Below, piece by piece: positions 17,088 through 24,866 of a stretch of 64,000 nt of DNA (position 1 is its first letter; every line of letters starts with the position of its first letter). Position numbers and translations under genes: made by a program. Below the pieces are notes generated by a model, which was not told where the DNA came from, searched no databases, and saw only the letters and a program-made list of their open reading frames with translations. The DNA is from Paenalcaligenes sp052103955. GTDB taxonomy: Bacteria; Pseudomonadota; Gammaproteobacteria; Burkholderiales; Burkholderiaceae_B. Where the stretch lies: contig JBQELO010000004.1 of the NCBI GenBank assembly GCA_052103955.1, positions 62,001 to 126,000 of the forward strand, in the 5' to 3' direction.

Positions 17088-18956
17088 TTATTGTCCACGC
17101 AAGAAAAGTTTGTCCAAATCAGCGATGGACCAGTAAAACCAAGTAGGGCGGCCGTGGTTGCACAGATCAGCTCGGTCTGTGTTTTCCATGCGGCGCAATA
17201 ATGCGTTCATTTCATCTAGGGTAAGGCGTCGGTTGGCGCGTATAGCGCCGTGGCACGCCATGGTGGCCAGCAGTTCGTTGCGCTGTTGTGTTAATTGAGC
17301 CGAGCTGCCAATGTTGTTCAAATCTTGCAGCACATGACGAGCTAGGGCTTCAATATCGCCTCGGGCTAGCAAAGCCGGTACCGCTCGAACTGCCAATGCA
17401 GTAGGGCCAGCGGGGTTGATTTTCAAGCCCAGTTCTAGCAGTGATTCTTGATGGTTTTCCACCAGCGCTAAGTCTGTTTCTGATGCCTGAAAAACCACCG
17501 GTACGAGTAGTTCTTGGCAGGGCAAGTCGCGGGCATCCATGGCTTGCTTTAACTGTTCATACACCACACGCTCGTGTGCGGCATGCATGTCTACCAGAAT
17601 CATGCCATGCTGCGTTTGCGACAAGATATAAATACCGTGCAATTGCGCTATCGCTATGCCCAATGGCAGTTCTTCGGCGGCAGAGCCAGGCTCAGACACC
17701 GGCAAAGCAGCACCAGCAGAGGTGGGCTCAGAAAATGCTGCAGGAGCTTGGGTTTCTGGCAGTGGGGCATACAGTTTTTGCCACTGTTCGCCAGCAGGAG
17801 CAGGGCTGGACTGCAAATCAAAGCGGCCTTGGTGACGGTAGCTGGGTTGCAGTGGTGCATTAGGCGTAGCGCTAGACATGCCGCCAGCAGGGTAGGAAGG
17901 AGACGCCGCAGGAAAAGACATGACCGATGCACTGCTGCTATCTGGGGTAATGCTTTGATGCTCGGCTTGGCTTTGGGCGAGTTCAGCACTAAGCGTTTGC
18001 ACAATAAACTTGTACACCGCACCAGACTCTCTAAAACGTACCTCATGCTTGGCAGGGTGTACGTTCACATCCACCGTGTTTGGGTCTACGTTTAAATACA
18101 GCGCGTAAGCAGGCTGCCTATCACCATGTAATACATCGGAATAGGCTTGTCGGATGGCGCTGCTGACTAGCCTGTCGCGTATAAAGCGGCCGTTCACATA
18201 CAAAAACTGTTGGTCGGTACGGCTGCGCGCATGGGCAGGGCGAATGATAAGGCCATGCAGCGAAATCAAGCCTTGGGTTTGGCCTATGTTGATGCTTTGG
18301 CTAACGAACTCTTCGCCCAAGACATCCAAAATACGTTGCTCTATAGAGCCGCTGCGCCAATGGCGGGTAGCTTTGTCGTTATGAAAAAGCCTAAAACCTA
18401 TATCGGGGCGGGCCAAGGCGATGCGCTCTAAGGCGGTGACGCAATGGCCGTACTCGGTGTTTTCTGTACGTAGGAATTTTCGGCGGGCAGGAATATGGTC
18501 AAACAATTGACGCACATCTACCGTGGTGCCTGGGTTGCCGCTGGCCGCTTCGGGGTGCTGCTGGTTTTGGCCTTCTAGCTCCCATGCGTGGGCAGCGTCT
18601 GCCGTGCGTGAACGCAGTGCGGTGCGGGCAACTGACGCAATAGAGGCTAAGGCCTCACCCCTAAAGCCCATAGATGCTACCGCTTCTAGCTCAGAGAGCG
18701 AGCGGATTTTACTGGTGGCATGGCGTGTGAAGGCTAAGGCCAGCTCCTCAGGGGGGATGCCATGCCCGTCATCGGTTACAGCAATGCGGCGTATGCCGCC
18801 GCCCTCTAAACGAACTTCAATGTTGCTGGCACCGGCATCCAGTGCATTTTCCAGCAATTCTTTAAGTACGGAGGCTGGACGCTCAATGACTTCACCTGCG
18901 GCAATTTGACTGACCAACAGATCTGGCAGGGCGGCGATAGCATGACGAACTGGCAT
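17088..18956 (-). CDS. mutL: DNA mismatch repair protein MutL, endonuclease type
   Basis: Couples mismatch recognition by MutS to strand excision. The N-terminal GHKL ATPase has IAAGEVIERPASVLKELLEN, DAGA and DDGHGIPPEEL, then TRHATSKI and GFRGEALASI. A Pro/Ala/Ser-rich linker covers about residues 340-430. The C-terminal domain keeps the metal-dependent nicking motif DMHAAHERVVYE (DQHA(X)2E(X)4E type), ACHGAIRANRRL and CNHGRPTWF. Organisms with this motif normally have no MutH, and no mutH is seen here. The start MPVRHAIAALPDLL is typical; longer in-frame readings begin further upstream. Divergent from the DedA gene. Confidence 0.94.
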   Translation of the reverse strand: MPVRHAIAALPDLLVSQIAAGEVIERPASVLKELLENALDAGASNIEVRLEGGGIRRIAVTDDGHGIPPEELALAFTRHATSKIRSLSELEAVASMGFRGEALASIASVARTALRSRTADAAHAWELEGQNQQHPEAASGNPGTTVDVRQLFDHIPARRKFLRTENTEYGHCVTALERIALARPDIGFRLFHNDKATRHWRSGSIEQRILDVLGEEFVSQSINIGQTQGLISLHGLIIRPAHARSRTDQQFLYVNGRFIRDRLVSSAIRQAYSDVLHGDRQPAYALYLNVDPNTVDVNVHPAKHEVRFRESGAVYKFIVQTLSAELAQSQAEHQSITPDSSSASVMSFPAASPSYPAGGMSSATPNAPLQPSYRHQGRFDLQSSPAPAGEQWQKLYAPLPETQAPAAFSEPTSAGAALPVSEPGSAAEELPLGIAIAQLHGIYILSQTQHGMILVDMHAAHERVVYEQLKQAMDARDLPCQELLVPVVFQASETDLALVENHQESLLELGLKINPAGPTALAVRAVPALLARGDIEALARHVLQDLNNIGSSAQLTQQRNELLATMACHGAIRANRRLTLDEMNALLRRMENTDRADLCNHGRPTWFYWSIADLDKLFLRGQ

Positions 18957-19051
18957 ATTCTGTAATTTGTAGTGAGGGAAAGGCATTTTGGCGTTAACGT
19001 GTTGTATAGTCTGGTTTTCCCAAAATAGAGTACGACGCTGGATAACGATGT

Positions 19052-19699
19052 ATGCCTGAAATACTGACGATGCTTTTGCAGATAGATCAAACACTAGGGC
19101 TCTGGGTAGAGCAATACGGTGCTTGGATTTACCTGATTCTGTTCCTTATTATATTTGCTGAAACTGGTTTGGTGGTTTTCCCTTTCCTACCCGGTGATTC
19201 CTTGCTGTTTATTGCGGGGGCGTTTGGGGCTTCGGGCATGTTAGATCCGGTGGCGTTAGGGGCGTTGTTAGTGGTGGCGGCAATTCTAGGTAATACGGTT
19301 AACTACTACATAGGGCGCTATATTGGCCCCAAAGTGTTTACGACAGAATCCCGTTTTCTGGATCGTAAAGCGTTGGTCAAAACACAAGCCTTTTACGCTA
19401 AACATGGCGGTAAAACCTTGGTGATGTCGCGCTTCTTGCCCGTATTCAGAACCTTTGCGCCGTTTGTGGCGGGTGTAGGCAGTATGAATCAAGCGTTGTT
19501 CCAACTTTACAATGCACTGGGGGCATTGTTGTGGATTGTAGGTTTGATTACAGCAGGCTATTTCTTCGGCAATGTACCCATTATCAAAGATCACCTAAAC
19601 ACCATTGTACTCATTGGTATTAGCGCAGCGGCAGTGCCGGTTGCGGGTGGTTTGATCTGGAAGTTAGTACGGCGTGGTGCCGAGAAACAGCAGAAATAA
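19052..19699 (+). CDS. DedA/TVP38-family inner-membrane protein
   Basis: A 215-residue polytopic protein. DedA signatures are ETGLVVFPFLPGDSLLFIAG near residue 35, GNTVNYYIGRYIGPK and the RFLPVFRTFAPFVAGVG segment carrying the conserved arginines. Members are proposed undecaprenyl-phosphate or lipid flippases and proton-dependent transporters; which one applies here is not visible. Start choice is between ATG 19052 and ATG 19070; neither has a strong RBS. It is divergent from mutL, with its start about 95 bp from the mutL start. Confidence 0.88.
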   Translation: MPEILTMLLQIDQTLGLWVEQYGAWIYLILFLIIFAETGLVVFPFLPGDSLLFIAGAFGASGMLDPVALGALLVVAAILGNTVNYYIGRYIGPKVFTTESRFLDRKALVKTQAFYAKHGGKTLVMSRFLPVFRTFAPFVAGVGSMNQALFQLYNALGALLWIVGLITAGYFFGNVPIIKDHLNTIVLIGISAAAVPVAGGLIWKLVRRGAEKQQK

Positions 19700-19741
19700 A
19701 GCCGGTTACTGCACTACATTAACAGCGATAGCCTAAAAACA

Positions 19742-19775
19742 TTTGCCCCCACTACTAACCAGCAGTGGGGGCAAA
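19742..19775. terminator. Bidirectional Rho-independent terminator
   Basis: A 12-bp GC-rich stem TTTGCCCCCACT / AGTGGGGGCAAA (19742-19753 with 19764-19775, 10-nt loop) stands between the convergent DedA and HdeD-like genes. T-rich sequence follows on both strands (TTGTTT on plus; TGTTTTTAGG on minus). Confidence 0.88.
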
Positions 19776-19794
19776 TTGTTTAGTACGTTACGGT

Positions 19795-20379
19795 TTACTG
19801 GCGTTTCAGTGCCATGCCTAGTAGCAGCATGCTCCAGCCTTGGAACAGCAAGTCTACAGACAGAATCAAACCAAGTACCCACAAGCTATTAGTAGGCCAG
19901 CCAGCAGCGATAATCAGCCCTACGACTAAGGTCATTAAGCCTGACCAAGCAATCCAGCCACCGCCTGTTTGTGTACGGTTTTGCAGCCATACCCATAAAC
20001 GGAAAAAGCCAGAAGCAATCAGCGATGCGCCAAACACCAAGGTTAGGATCTCTGCGCCTACCAGAGGGTTCACAATTGCAATGACCCCCGCGATTAGATA
20101 CAGCAAACCACTGAGTGACCAGAATAGGAATGAGCGCCAGTTTTTGCAGCTCCATGCGTGCACAATTTGCAGTGCGCCACCAATGGCCATCAGCACGCCG
20201 ATGAACAATACGCTGGCCAAGGTTGCACCCACTACATAGATGAAAGCAATTAGCCCCAAGATGACAAAAGCGGCACCCAAACCCATTAACCAACCGGGGC
20301 GCAATTGCGATTTCCAAGCATTGATCATGTCATTAGGGTTAGGAGGTGTGTGCTGCGGTTGAACGGGGTCAGTGCTCAT
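19795..20379 (-). CDS. HdeD-family (DUF308) membrane protein
   Basis: A 194-residue inner-membrane protein with six predicted membrane segments arranged as three DUF308-type pairs. Examples are GWLMGLGAAFVILGLIAFIY, LFIGVLMAIGGALQIVHAW and FGASLIASGFFRLWVW. The W...R/K and GG.LQ..HA pattern is typical of HdeD proteins, which in enterobacteria are linked to acid resistance. The N-terminal 25 residues are hydrophilic and Pro-rich. A GGAG sits 8 bases before the start. It follows amiC in gene order but is transcribed away from it with 27 bp between. A role in acid stress here is only inference. Confidence 0.82.
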   Translation of the reverse strand: MSTDPVQPQHTPPNPNDMINAWKSQLRPGWLMGLGAAFVILGLIAFIYVVGATLASVLFIGVLMAIGGALQIVHAWSCKNWRSFLFWSLSGLLYLIAGVIAIVNPLVGAEILTLVFGASLIASGFFRLWVWLQNRTQTGGGWIAWSGLMTLVVGLIIAAGWPTNSLWVLGLILSVDLLFQGWSMLLLGMALKRQ

Positions 20380-20406
20380 GGTTATCTCCGATGGTATGCG
20401 AAAAGG

Positions 20407-21768
20407 TTAGCCGTGGTTAGCCAAGGCGACGCCAGAAGAAAAATAGTCATTGATGCCGGACAGCATGGCTTGAGCTAATTTATCTTGATGGCCTGCACTG
20501 CGCAGTAAGCGTTCTTCGTTCGGGTTACTGATAAAAGCGGTTTCGATCAGAATAGAAGGGATATCGGGGGCTTTCAGCACTGCAAAGCCGGCACGTTCTA
20601 CCTGACGTTTGTGCAATTGATTGATTTTGCCAATTTCGGAAAGAATGCCCGAACCTACGCGCACGGAGTCGTTAATTTGGGCAGAGGTGGACAAATCCAG
20701 CAGCACTTCAGCCACTTGGCGGCTTTGCCCACCAATATTGACGCCACCCACTAAGTCGGCCTGGTTTTCTTTGTCGGCCAACCAACGAGCGGCCGTACTG
20801 GTCGCTCCGTTTTGGGATAACGCGTAAATAGAAGAGCCACGTGCCGAAGGCTTAATCCACGCATCAGCGTGAATAGAAATAAATAAGTCGGCTTTGACGC
20901 GGCGAGCTTTTTGTACACGTACACCTAGCGGGACGAAGAAGTCTCTGTCGCGGGTGAGGTATGCACGCATGTTGGGTTGACTATCAATCAACCGTTTTAA
21001 ACGCTGGGCAATTTGCAGCACTACATCTTTTTCGCGTGTGCCACCGGGGCCAATAGCGCCTGGGTCTTCACCACCATGCCCGGGATCCAGCGCGATTAAT
21101 ACAGGGCGATTACGGCCCGGTACTTGTGCCACACGTGGTACGGAAGTGGTAGGTGGTGGCGTAGTGGGTTGCGCAATACGAGGAATTTCTTGGCCTTGTA
21201 CCGACGGCGGTGGAACCACTGGCTGATTTTGTGCCAAGCTTTCTAGCACACCGGCCAAGGGGTCGTTATCGTCGAATTGTTGCAATGCCAACAAAGGGTC
21301 GGCTGCTACGCGGGGGTACAGGTCTACCACTAAACGGTATTTGTATTCACCAACCGGTTTCAGCGTAAACAACTGCGGGGCGATAGGCTGTTTAAGGTCC
21401 ATCACCAAACGCACCACGTTATCGCGGTTTTGCGCGATACGGATGGTAGCAATATAAGGGTCGTTAGGGCGAACTTTAGACACCAGTTCTTGCAGCGTAC
21501 TGTTCATGGTGAGACCTTCAATGTCTATCACCATACGATGCGGGTTTTCTAGTGTGAAATGTTCAGCCTTTAGCTCGGTATCCATTTCCAGTGTGACGCG
21601 TGTGTAGTCGTCAGCCGGCCACGTACGCACCGCAACAATGGCACTGGCGTGGGCAACACGTGGAATGATGGGTAATAAAATGAGCGAGGACGCGGACGCC
21701 AGCAAGCGTCGGCGATTTATGCTTTGGGAGGTAAATTCTGAATTTTTGTGTTGATCAGTTCTAGCCAT
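20407..21768 (-). CDS. amiC: N-acetylmuramoyl-L-alanine amidase, AmiC type
   Basis: Cleaves the amide between MurNAc and the stem peptide during daughter-cell separation. The 453-residue protein opens with a twin-arginine-like signal, SINRRRLLASASSLILLP, ending near VAHA|SA. An AMIN domain that targets septal peptidoglycan follows (about residues 40-145), then a linker rich in Pro and Thr. The Amidase_3 catalytic domain has the zinc ligands in LDPGHGGEDPGAIG, the Glu in REKDVVL, the His in FISIHADAW, and the catalytic Glu in SILIETAFISN. An AAGGGGC RBS precedes the ATG at 21768. This start lies inside tsaE, giving a 52-bp overlap. Confidence 0.93.
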   Translation of the reverse strand: MARTDQHKNSEFTSQSINRRRLLASASSLILLPIIPRVAHASAIVAVRTWPADDYTRVTLEMDTELKAEHFTLENPHRMVIDIEGLTMNSTLQELVSKVRPNDPYIATIRIAQNRDNVVRLVMDLKQPIAPQLFTLKPVGEYKYRLVVDLYPRVAADPLLALQQFDDNDPLAGVLESLAQNQPVVPPPSVQGQEIPRIAQPTTPPPTTSVPRVAQVPGRNRPVLIALDPGHGGEDPGAIGPGGTREKDVVLQIAQRLKRLIDSQPNMRAYLTRDRDFFVPLGVRVQKARRVKADLFISIHADAWIKPSARGSSIYALSQNGATSTAARWLADKENQADLVGGVNIGGQSRQVAEVLLDLSTSAQINDSVRVGSGILSEIGKINQLHKRQVERAGFAVLKAPDIPSILIETAFISNPNEERLLRSAGHQDKLAQAMLSGINDYFSSGVALANHG

Positions 21769-22238
21769 GATTGCCCCTTCTTGCTGTAGGCCGAGAGAGT
21801 GATCTGCCTGCCCGGTTCGCAATAGTCAAATGTGATTTTCAGGTCAGGGGTGGGTAACAAGGCCCCCGCTTGATCAGGCCATTCAATGAGCACAACAGCA
21901 TTTTCTTCAAGCATATCACGAAAACCGGCATCTAACCATTCTCGACTATCGCTAAAACGATAAAAATCAAGATGATACGCCTTTAAGCTAGAAAGATTAT
22001 AGCTTTCTACTAGGCCGTAACTTGGGCTTTTGATACGCCCTGTTACACCTTGGTGTCGCAAAAACGCTCGAGTGAAACTGGTTTTCCCCGCGCCTAGGTC
22101 ACCAATTAGGTGCAAGTGGCCACCTTGGCTATCAGCAGAGCAAACCAAAGGCGACAGCCATTCGGCCAGTTGCTGGGTGACAGTTTCGTCAGCCGCATAC
22201 AGGCTAAGACTAAGCAAAGGTGCAGGTTGTGTGGTCAT
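21717..22238 (-). CDS. tsaE: tRNA threonylcarbamoyladenosine biosynthesis ATPase TsaE
   Basis: ATPase partner of TsaB and TsaD in making t6A37 of ANN-decoding tRNAs. The 173-residue protein has the P-loop LIGDLGAGKTSFTRAFLRH near residue 42, KSPSYGLVESY, the YHLDFYRF element and VLIEWPDQAG (Walker B area). The start MTTQPAPLLSL at 22238 is chosen because further upstream sequence is not family-like. The 3' end overlaps amiC by 52 bp, so the two are probably translationally linked, a common tsaE-amiC pairing. Confidence 0.93.
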   Translation of the reverse strand: MTTQPAPLLSLSLYAADETVTQQLAEWLSPLVCSADSQGGHLHLIGDLGAGKTSFTRAFLRHQGVTGRIKSPSYGLVESYNLSSLKAYHLDFYRFSDSREWLDAGFRDMLEENAVVLIEWPDQAGALLPTPDLKITFDYCEPGRQITLSAYSKKGQSWLELINTKIQNLPPKA

Positions 22239-22394
22239 GACTATAAAGAAAGAGAGAACTGAATTCAGCGTAGCACTAGCAGTGCAGCAAGAAGTGTACC
22301 TAATGACAAGCGAGTTGCCACTAGGCCATTCTTGCTGATGCACATTATGCTTTCCGCTATCGCGAGTGAGTGCAAAGCGGGACTACAGTGCGAT

Positions 22395-23327
22395 TTATTT
22401 CTTATTGTTTAGTTTTGCGAAGAAGTTTGCCAAAATCGCGCCACTAATATTATGCCAAACGCTAAACAACGCACTAGGAACCGCCACAATGGGGTCAAAG
22501 TGTTTGCTGGCTAAGGCGGCACCTAAACCACTATTTTGCATACCTACTTCAATAGAAATAGCTTTACGCTGTGCTAAGCCCAGCCCCATGATTCGTGCAA
22601 TGACGTAACCGAATAAATAACCAAAAGTATTGTGCAAAATAACGATGCCAATAATCAGTAGGCCGGTTTCTTGCAATCTAGCTTGGTTCAGTGCCACTAC
22701 GATCGCCACGATCATCACAATGCCAAATACTGACACGATGGGAAGTACAGGGGTAAGGATGGCGACGCGTGCGCCCAAGATAATGCGAACAACCAAGCCC
22801 AGTGCGATAGGAACAATCACAAAGTTGATGATAGACATCATCATGGCGTAGAAAGACACGTCAATGCTTTCAGCGGCCAACAGCTTCAGCAATAGCGGCG
22901 TCATGAAAGGGGCGAGTAGGGTAGTAATGCTAGTGATCGTTACGCTTAGTGCCACATCACCACGCGACAAGTACGTAATAACATTGCTAGAGGTGCCGCC
23001 GGGGCAAGAGCCCACCAGCACGACGCCCAAAGCCAACAAAGGATCAATGTTGAACAGCTTTACCAGTGCCAGAGCCAACAGAGGCATGATAATAAACTGG
23101 GCGCATACCCCTAGCAGCACTTGCAGGGGTTTTTTCACGACTTCGGAGAAATCCTTAATAGTCAGTGTCAAACCCATACCAAACATGATGATTCCTAAAA
23201 AATAGACGATTAAGTCTTTTAAAGGAACAAAGGTGGATGGTATGAAAAAGCCTAAGAAGGCGAATAAGAGTGTCCAGATGGCAAAAGTTTTACCAATGAA
23301 CTCAGAGAGTAAGTTTAGAAAACGCAT
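22395..23327 (-). CDS. Bile acid:sodium symporter (BASS) family transporter
   Basis: A 310-residue protein with about nine or ten membrane spans. Family signatures are IIMFGMGLTLTIKDF near residue 46, GVVLVGSCPGGTSSNVITYLSRGDVALSV near residue 100, and SIEVGMQNSGLGAALA near residue 278, which corresponds to the EVGMQN..LA sodium-site region. Bacterial members take up organic anions, including pantoate, pyruvate-type acids or bile acids, with sodium. The substrate here is not known. It stands alone; the AEC gene upstream is 159 bp away on the same strand. Confidence 0.88.
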   Translation of the reverse strand: MRFLNLLSEFIGKTFAIWTLLFAFLGFFIPSTFVPLKDLIVYFLGIIMFGMGLTLTIKDFSEVVKKPLQVLLGVCAQFIIMPLLALALVKLFNIDPLLALGVVLVGSCPGGTSSNVITYLSRGDVALSVTITSITTLLAPFMTPLLLKLLAAESIDVSFYAMMMSIINFVIVPIALGLVVRIILGARVAILTPVLPIVSVFGIVMIVAIVVALNQARLQETGLLIIGIVILHNTFGYLFGYVIARIMGLGLAQRKAISIEVGMQNSGLGAALASKHFDPIVAVPSALFSVWHNISGAILANFFAKLNNKK

Positions 23328-23486
23328 GGAAAAGTTGAATCAATAATAAAAAGAGAGTGCTAGACACGGCTTTTGGCCGTGGGTGACAGCTGGCGCATCA
23401 GCGTCAAAGGTAGATCAAGCTATTGCCAACGTCACGTTGCACCCGTTGCCTGACGAGGGGCATAGAGTGAGTGTGAGTAGCTATCA

Positions 23487-24386
23487 TCATGATAAAGAAA
23501 ACTGAATCCATAGCGGCAGCGTGATGGCCGCTAAGAGTGTGCCTAGCGACATGGTGGTGGCGACTAAATCGCCTTTACCACCCATGCGAGCGGCCAAAAC
23601 GTGTGCTGAAGATGCTGTAGGTAAGGCAGCAAATAGGATCAGCATTTGTGTTTCCAGGGCGGATAGGGCCAGCAGCTTACTAATAAACACGGCAGAAATA
23701 GGTAGGATTAGCAGTTTAACGGCAATAATCCATCCTACTAACCGTTGTGCACCATGCAGCGCTTTAATGGAAATGGTCGCCCCCACGCACAGCAAGCCAA
23801 TAGCGAGTGCACAGGCACCCAAACGGCTAAGCGCGGTATTGATGGGGGTAGGCATGGAGAGATCCAGCAAGCTAAACAGCAGCCCCAACACCGTAGCAAT
23901 AATTAATGGGTTAGCAAGTATCTCTTTATAGGGGTTGCGATTGCTGTTGCGTGCTAAAGCATGCACCGCCAACACGTTCACAATAGGAACGGATAGCCCT
24001 ACAAACACCGCCATAATGGCCACACCATTGGTGCCGGCCAGTGCCGAGGCGAGTGACAAGGCCAAATAAGTATTAAAGCGGAAAGCACACTGTTGTAGCG
24101 AGGCATGCTGTAAACCATCGCATTTCAAAACAGGTTTGGCTAGCAATGCAGCCACAAAGCCTACGGCAGTTAAGCAGATGACAGCCGCCAGTAACAACAG
24201 CGTTTCGTCGCCTTGCAACGATGTTTGGCTAATGGAGTAAAACAACAAGGCAGGAAACAGTACGTAGTACACCAGCTTTTCGGCATAACTGAAAAACTCC
24301 CCCTGAAACCCTAGCTTGTGTCGCAGTAACGCACCTAGAGCAATTAATAGGAAGTCAGGAAGTATCAGTAAAAAGGTATCGAACAT
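23487..24386 (-). CDS. AEC-family (auxin efflux carrier-like) transporter
   Basis: A 299-residue inner-membrane protein with two sets of five hydrophobic segments, the AEC fold. Recognisable parts are LLILPDFLLIALGALLRHKL at the N-terminus, FRFNTYLALSLA near residue 103 and LFAALPTASSAHVLAARMGG near residue 253, the PTA/SA motif of the second repeat. Relatives carry malate or other dicarboxylates, or export auxin-like acids; the substrate cannot be assigned. A weak hairpin (CACGGC/GCCGTG at 23365-23381) lies about 100 bp past the stop. The 5' end faces the tRNA-Arg gene. Confidence 0.87.
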   Translation of the reverse strand: MFDTFLLILPDFLLIALGALLRHKLGFQGEFFSYAEKLVYYVLFPALLFYSISQTSLQGDETLLLLAAVICLTAVGFVAALLAKPVLKCDGLQHASLQQCAFRFNTYLALSLASALAGTNGVAIMAVFVGLSVPIVNVLAVHALARNSNRNPYKEILANPLIIATVLGLLFSLLDLSMPTPINTALSRLGACALAIGLLCVGATISIKALHGAQRLVGWIIAVKLLILPISAVFISKLLALSALETQMLILFAALPTASSAHVLAARMGGKGDLVATTMSLGTLLAAITLPLWIQFSLS

Positions 24387-24436
24387 AGCGAAATGTAGGA
24401 CTGGCTGCGCAATCTGTTAGATTACGCTATTTTCAT

Positions 24437-24466
24437 TTGCCCGTACCAGCCTAATGTCTTTATAAT
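24437..24466 (+). promoter_or_regulatory. Sigma-70 promoter of the tRNA-Arg gene
   Basis: A consensus -10 TATAAT at 24461-24466 with a -35 TTGCCC at 24437-24442 and an 18-bp spacer. Transcription would start close to 24473, four bases before the mature tRNA 5' end. Confidence 0.7.
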
Positions 24467-24476
24467 TTCGGGCTGT

Positions 24477-24766
24477 GGCTCCATAGTTAAATGGATATAA
24501 CTTTCCCCTCCTAAACAAAATTGGGCACACCTAGGCGAAAGCCTTGATGTGAATGCGCTTAAATTCGGTGAACCCCCTGTGCAAACGCGGCAATACCGAG
24601 CGAAGCCTCGCAAGAGGAACGTGTAGAGACTCGACAGGCGCAGCCTACGGCACAACGTGCTATGGCTAAGATAGAGTCCAGACTACAAACCTGTGCAATG
24701 CAGGGCAGTGAAAACTGTAGTGGTACGAAGGGAAGATTACAGGTTCGATTCCTGTTGGGGCCGCCA
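24477..24766 (+). tRNA. tRNA-Arg(CCU), split by a group I intron
   Basis: Exon 1 is 24477-24512 and exon 2 is 24728-24766; joined they give a complete cloverleaf. Acceptor GGCTCCA (24477-24483) pairs with TGGGGCC (24756-24762) with one G-T wobble. The D stem is GTTA/TAAC (24486-24489 with 24498-24501). The anticodon stem TTCCC (24503-24507) pairs with GGGAA (24730-24734). The loop CTCCTAA holds anticodon CCT at 24510-24512. The T arm is ACAGG-TTCGATT-CCTGT (24739-24755). Discriminator G and an encoded CCA (24764-24766) follow. It reads the codon AGG. The intron interrupts between anticodon base 36 and A37, so splicing is needed for a functional tRNA. Confidence 0.93.
24513..24727 (+). ncRNA. 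Self-splicing group I intron (IC3-like) in tRNA-Arg(CCU)
   Basis: A 215-nt insertion whose excision restores the tRNA. The 5' exon ends in U (position 36) and the intron ends in G (24727, omega-G). P1 pairs exon CCU with the guide GGG at 24523-24525. P2 is closed by a GAAA tetraloop (about 24526-24551). P4 is CGGT with ACCG. P7 is GACTC (24628-24632) with GAGTC (24674-24678). P8 is AGCC (24642-24645) with GGCT (24664-24667), with inner GCAC/GTGC. P9 is ACTACA (24682-24687) with TGTAGT (24716-24721). The core blocks GTGTAGAGACT, GCTATGG and AGTCCAG resemble the Azoarcus tRNA-Ile intron as I remember it. No endonuclease gene is inside. Confidence 0.9.
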
Positions 24767-24866
24767 CCATCTAAATTCTGTCATCTTGGCCTTTTATGAT
24801 GCAGTAACGGTATCAGCGTAGCGAGTGTTGCGTTGAGCCTTATGTTTCTGTTTCGTAGTGCCAACA

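Noticed and set aside
23365..23381. Hairpin CACGGC/GCCGTG as a terminator for the AEC gene
   Set aside because: The stem is short and no U-tract follows directly on the minus strand, so it is not listed as a terminator.
24477..24512. A truncated tRNA or tRNA-derived attachment site fragment
   Set aside because: The missing 3' half is found intact 215 bp downstream and the intervening sequence folds as a group I intron; no integrase or mobile island lies next to it.
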